From contig JBITNC010000001.1 of NCBI GenBank assembly GCA_050084985.1, forward strand, positions 164,114,001 to 164,178,000: a DNA stretch of 64,000 nt, read 5' to 3'. Below the pieces are notes generated by a model that worked only from the letters and a program-made list of their open reading frames with translations, did not search any database and was not told the DNA's origin. Origin of the DNA: Nageia nagi. Lineage: Eukaryota; Pinophyta. Made by a program: the position numbers and the translations under genes. This document shows positions 61,700-64,000 of the stretch, one piece after another; the first letter of the stretch is position 1, and each line of letters opens with the position of its first letter.

Positions 61700-63200
61700 C
61701 ATAAGCTTTTTTAGAGGCTCATGGTATACCATAGTGGGATGATACCATGGCAATTGAGTATTATTCCTTGTTAAGAATAATACTTGGGAGCTTATTCCTC
61801 TTCCCCATGGGAGGAAACTGGTTCAATGTAAATGGGTGTACTAAACTAAGTATGCAGTTGATGGTTCTATTGACAAGTATAAGGCTCATCTTATTTCCAA
61901 GGGTTTCTCACAAGTTGAAGGGATTGACTACTCTAAGGCCTTTAACCTTGTGGCGAAGATGGATTTAGTTTTCCTTGTACTTAGTCTTGCTACTACACAG
62001 AGATGGTGTTGTATTTTAGATAGATTTGAAGAGTGCCTTTTTGTATGGTGATTTACATGAGGATATTTACATGGAACAACCCATCAATTTTGTCCAGGGT
62101 TCCTCACTTATTTGTAGGATTAGGAAATCTCTCTATGAACTCAAATAAGCTCCTCAGACATGGTATGAGAAGATAAACTCTTTCCTCCTCTCCATTGATT
62201 TTGTATGGTGTTCCTCTAATTCTAATATCTATATCTAGAGACATGGAGAAGACACCAACTATTTGATGTTGCATGTTGATGATATTCTTCTTATTGGAAC
62301 CTCCTGCTCTCACATTCAAATTATTCAATAGGCTCTCTCTGAGAGATTTTAGATAGCAGATCTTGGACTTGTCCATTACTTTCTTATTTTTTAGGTGATA
62401 TAAATAGATTTAGGGATTTTTGTATCTCAGCAAAAATATGTCTTGAATCTTCTTAAATGATTTAGTATGGTAGATTGTTATCCTTCTTCAACACCTTTTC
62501 AGAGTTGGATGACTTTGACTTCCACTTGCACTTCACCACTATGTTATGGTACTTTGTGTTGCTAGTTGGTTGGGAGTCTTCTATACCTCACACATACTTG
62601 ATTGAATATTTCATTTGCAGTTGCGCTTATTTTTTTATTTGCATAGATACCTCATAAATCTCATTGGTAAGAAACCAAGAGGATTCTTAGATATGTAAGG
62701 GGCACTACCCACTTCGATTTGCATTACACGAGAGATGATCTAGTGTTGATTAGATATACAAATTTTGATTGGATTGGTTATTTTGATGATTATCATTCCA
62801 CTTTTGGCTATGTATTTTATCTTGGTACTTCTCCCATTGCTTGGTCATGCAAGAAGTAGCAAGCTATTGCACTATCATTGATTGAGGTAGAGTATAGGGA
62901 AGTTGTTTATGCGAGTCAAGAGGCACTTTGGCTTTGGTAATTATTGGAGGAGTTTGGCTTTACCCAAACTCGAACCATAATTATTTAGTATGAAAATCAA
63001 AGCATGATCCACATATTGCACAAGCTTATTGATCATCAATGCACCAAACACATTGATATCTAGATGCACTTCATCTATCAGCATATTTAGGATTGTATTC
63101 TTAACTTGGGGTACATTCCTACAGAGCATCAAATAGTGAACATCTTCACTAAATCCTTTGCATCGTCTCATTTCCTTGAGTTATGTGGCTTACTTGGGGT
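61700..63200 (+). pseudogene. Family III Copia RT and RNase H
   Basis: RT traces are WELIPLPHGRKLVQCKWVY (near 61,788-61,845), YKAHLISKGFSQVEGIDYSKAF (near 61,878-61,943) and, shifted, a VDDILLIG-like word near 62,275-62,300. RNase H traces include GYVF.LG-type words near 62,800-62,860 and the final IFTKSF word near 63,130-63,165. Many frameshifts and stops are present. Confidence 0.75.
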
Positions 63201-63408
63201 GTAGAAAGTTATCCTTGGGGGGTGTTGATAAGGACATCTTCCTCTTCATCCTCCTTCTTCTACTATAAGATGGTTTTTTCTCCATGTGGTATTTTCATCA
63301 TCTTTTAGTAGATTCTTTGTACATATTGTACATGAGTACCTAATCAGGCCTTCTTGTTAGGACTCATTTATATGGATGTGTTACATACATCACCTCCTTA
63401 TTCACTTA

Positions 63409-63628
63409 AGGGGGGGTATTAGAGTATTAAGTTCACTTATGAGTATTTTATTATTTTTCTAAGTCTTATTATTTCTAGCTAGTTTGTTGTGGTGATAACC
63501 ATATTTTTGTCATTTTGTAGATTTTCCCATTCATGCATGGTTGGCATGCTTTTGTATACTAGCTTGTATTTTTCCCTATTTATTTGGGCTCTATTTTTAT
63601 TTTAACTCAATTAGTTTGTTAAATTTCA
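63409..63628 (+). repeat. Polypurine tract and truncated 3' LTR of family III Copia
   Basis: AAGGGGGGG (63,408-63,416) precedes TATTAGAGTATTAAGTTCAC, the LTR start with TG changed to TA. Homology to 53,306-53,530 runs to about 63,610 and then stops, so the LTR is cut short by the next sequence. Confidence 0.75.
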
Positions 63629-64000
63629 TGTGACATTGAGAGGGGAGGGTGAATCAGTGTGTCTAAAAACTAAATTCAATTTTTTCACTTTTGAAATCAA
63701 GGCGATGCAAAATTGAAATCAAATGAGCAAGCACATAAAAACCAACACACAACACAAGATGTAACAAGGTTCACAAGTTTGACTACATCCTTGAAAATGA
63801 CTACTTGGACTCCAATCCAAATCCAACCATAAAAATATTACAATATTCTATAGCACCCACTGCAAGGAATAGCATCAACTACCTTATCATTCTACAACAT
63901 TGACTCCTTTCGTCAAGCACCCACTTAATGAACTCAAACAAAGAAGATAAAGGATTGATTATAGTTCACACAAGATCCTGAATGATCTAGCTGAAAACAT
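63629..64000. other. Start of another repeat, unidentified
   Basis: The sequence changes abruptly at about 63,629 (tgacattgagaggggagggtg), has no relation to the family III LTR and continues past the window end. It may be the LTR end of a further element. No coding sequence is seen. Confidence 0.4.

Larger units (their letters stand above)
53306..63628 (+). mobile_element. Decayed Ty1/Copia element (family III) with nested insertions
   Basis: The 5' LTR (from 53,306) and a 3'-truncated copy (from 63,417) share long stretches (agtattttatt...ctagctagtttgttgtggtgataac...cccattcatgcatggtt). Between them lie, in order, a leader, a nested Gypsy chromovirus (54,297-58,494), a solo LTR (58,815-59,248) and a Copia gag-pol (59,590-63,200) in plus orientation. 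Without the insertions the element is about 5.7 kb. All coding domains are broken. It is the oldest layer of this cluster. Confidence 0.8.

Noticed and set aside
53306-63628. Treating the gag-protease at 54,827 and the pol at 59,590-63,200 as one element
   Set aside because: The first belongs to a Gypsy chromovirus (integrase with chromodomain) and the second to Copia (protease-integrase-RT order); only the Copia LTR pair brackets both.

Overview
The window looks like intergenic, transposon-dominated nuclear DNA from a large-genome seed plant. It is strongly A+T rich, carries one ordinary plant gene with long introns in about 64 kb, and is otherwise filled with nested, decayed LTR retrotransposons, LINE relics and SINE-like insertions. 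A gymnosperm such as a conifer is plausible from the low gene density, the 4.4-kb first intron and the age of the repeats, but the sequence alone does not prove it.

The one recognisable host gene is on the minus strand at 41,669-48,662. It is an eight-exon calcium-dependent protein kinase (CDPK/CPK). Every splice junction can be placed, and the predicted protein has 566 residues: an N-myristoylation/palmitoylation signature, a proline/glutamine-rich variable region, a complete Ser/Thr kinase domain, an autoinhibitory junction and four EF hands. A TATA box and a perfect TGACGTCA palindrome lie about 730-760 bp upstream of its ATG.

Layout. 1-8.6 kb: a truncated minus-strand Ty1/Copia element (family I; 5' LTR 6,452-6,945, long leader, gag), flanked by two near-identical 1.16-kb direct copies of another Copia 3' end with a 157-bp LTR. 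8.6-9.6 kb: a GC-richer, repeat-poor island. 9.8-14.7 kb: two related minus-strand LINE relics, each interrupted by a different short retroposon whose empty site is kept in the other copy. 15.5-16.6 kb: an array of inverted arms followed by a 24-bp minisatellite. 18.2-31.2 kb: a roughly 130-bp tandem array split by a gag-only LTR element (TSD GCATG), itself split by a complete but stop-ridden family I Copia element (TSD TCTTC). 31.8-35.7 kb: a Ty3/Gypsy relic. 35.7-41.4 kb: unassigned A+T-rich DNA. 41.4-49.4 kb: the CDPK gene and promoter. 50.4-52.3 kb: a Copia relic with an internal gag-to-RT deletion. 53.3-63.6 kb: a third, heavily decayed Copia element that contains a young Gypsy chromovirus and a solo LTR.

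The most unusual object is that Gypsy chromovirus at 54,297-58,494. Its two LTRs, about 98% identical, are in inverted orientation. An open gag-protease frame runs into the inverted LTR, whose first three bases supply the stop codon. The integrase-chromodomain part lies on the opposite strand, and reverse transcriptase/RNase H is missing. This is the arrangement expected from integrase-mediated self-integration (autointegration). I found no prokaryote-like system, CRISPR array, rRNA or free-standing tRNA gene.
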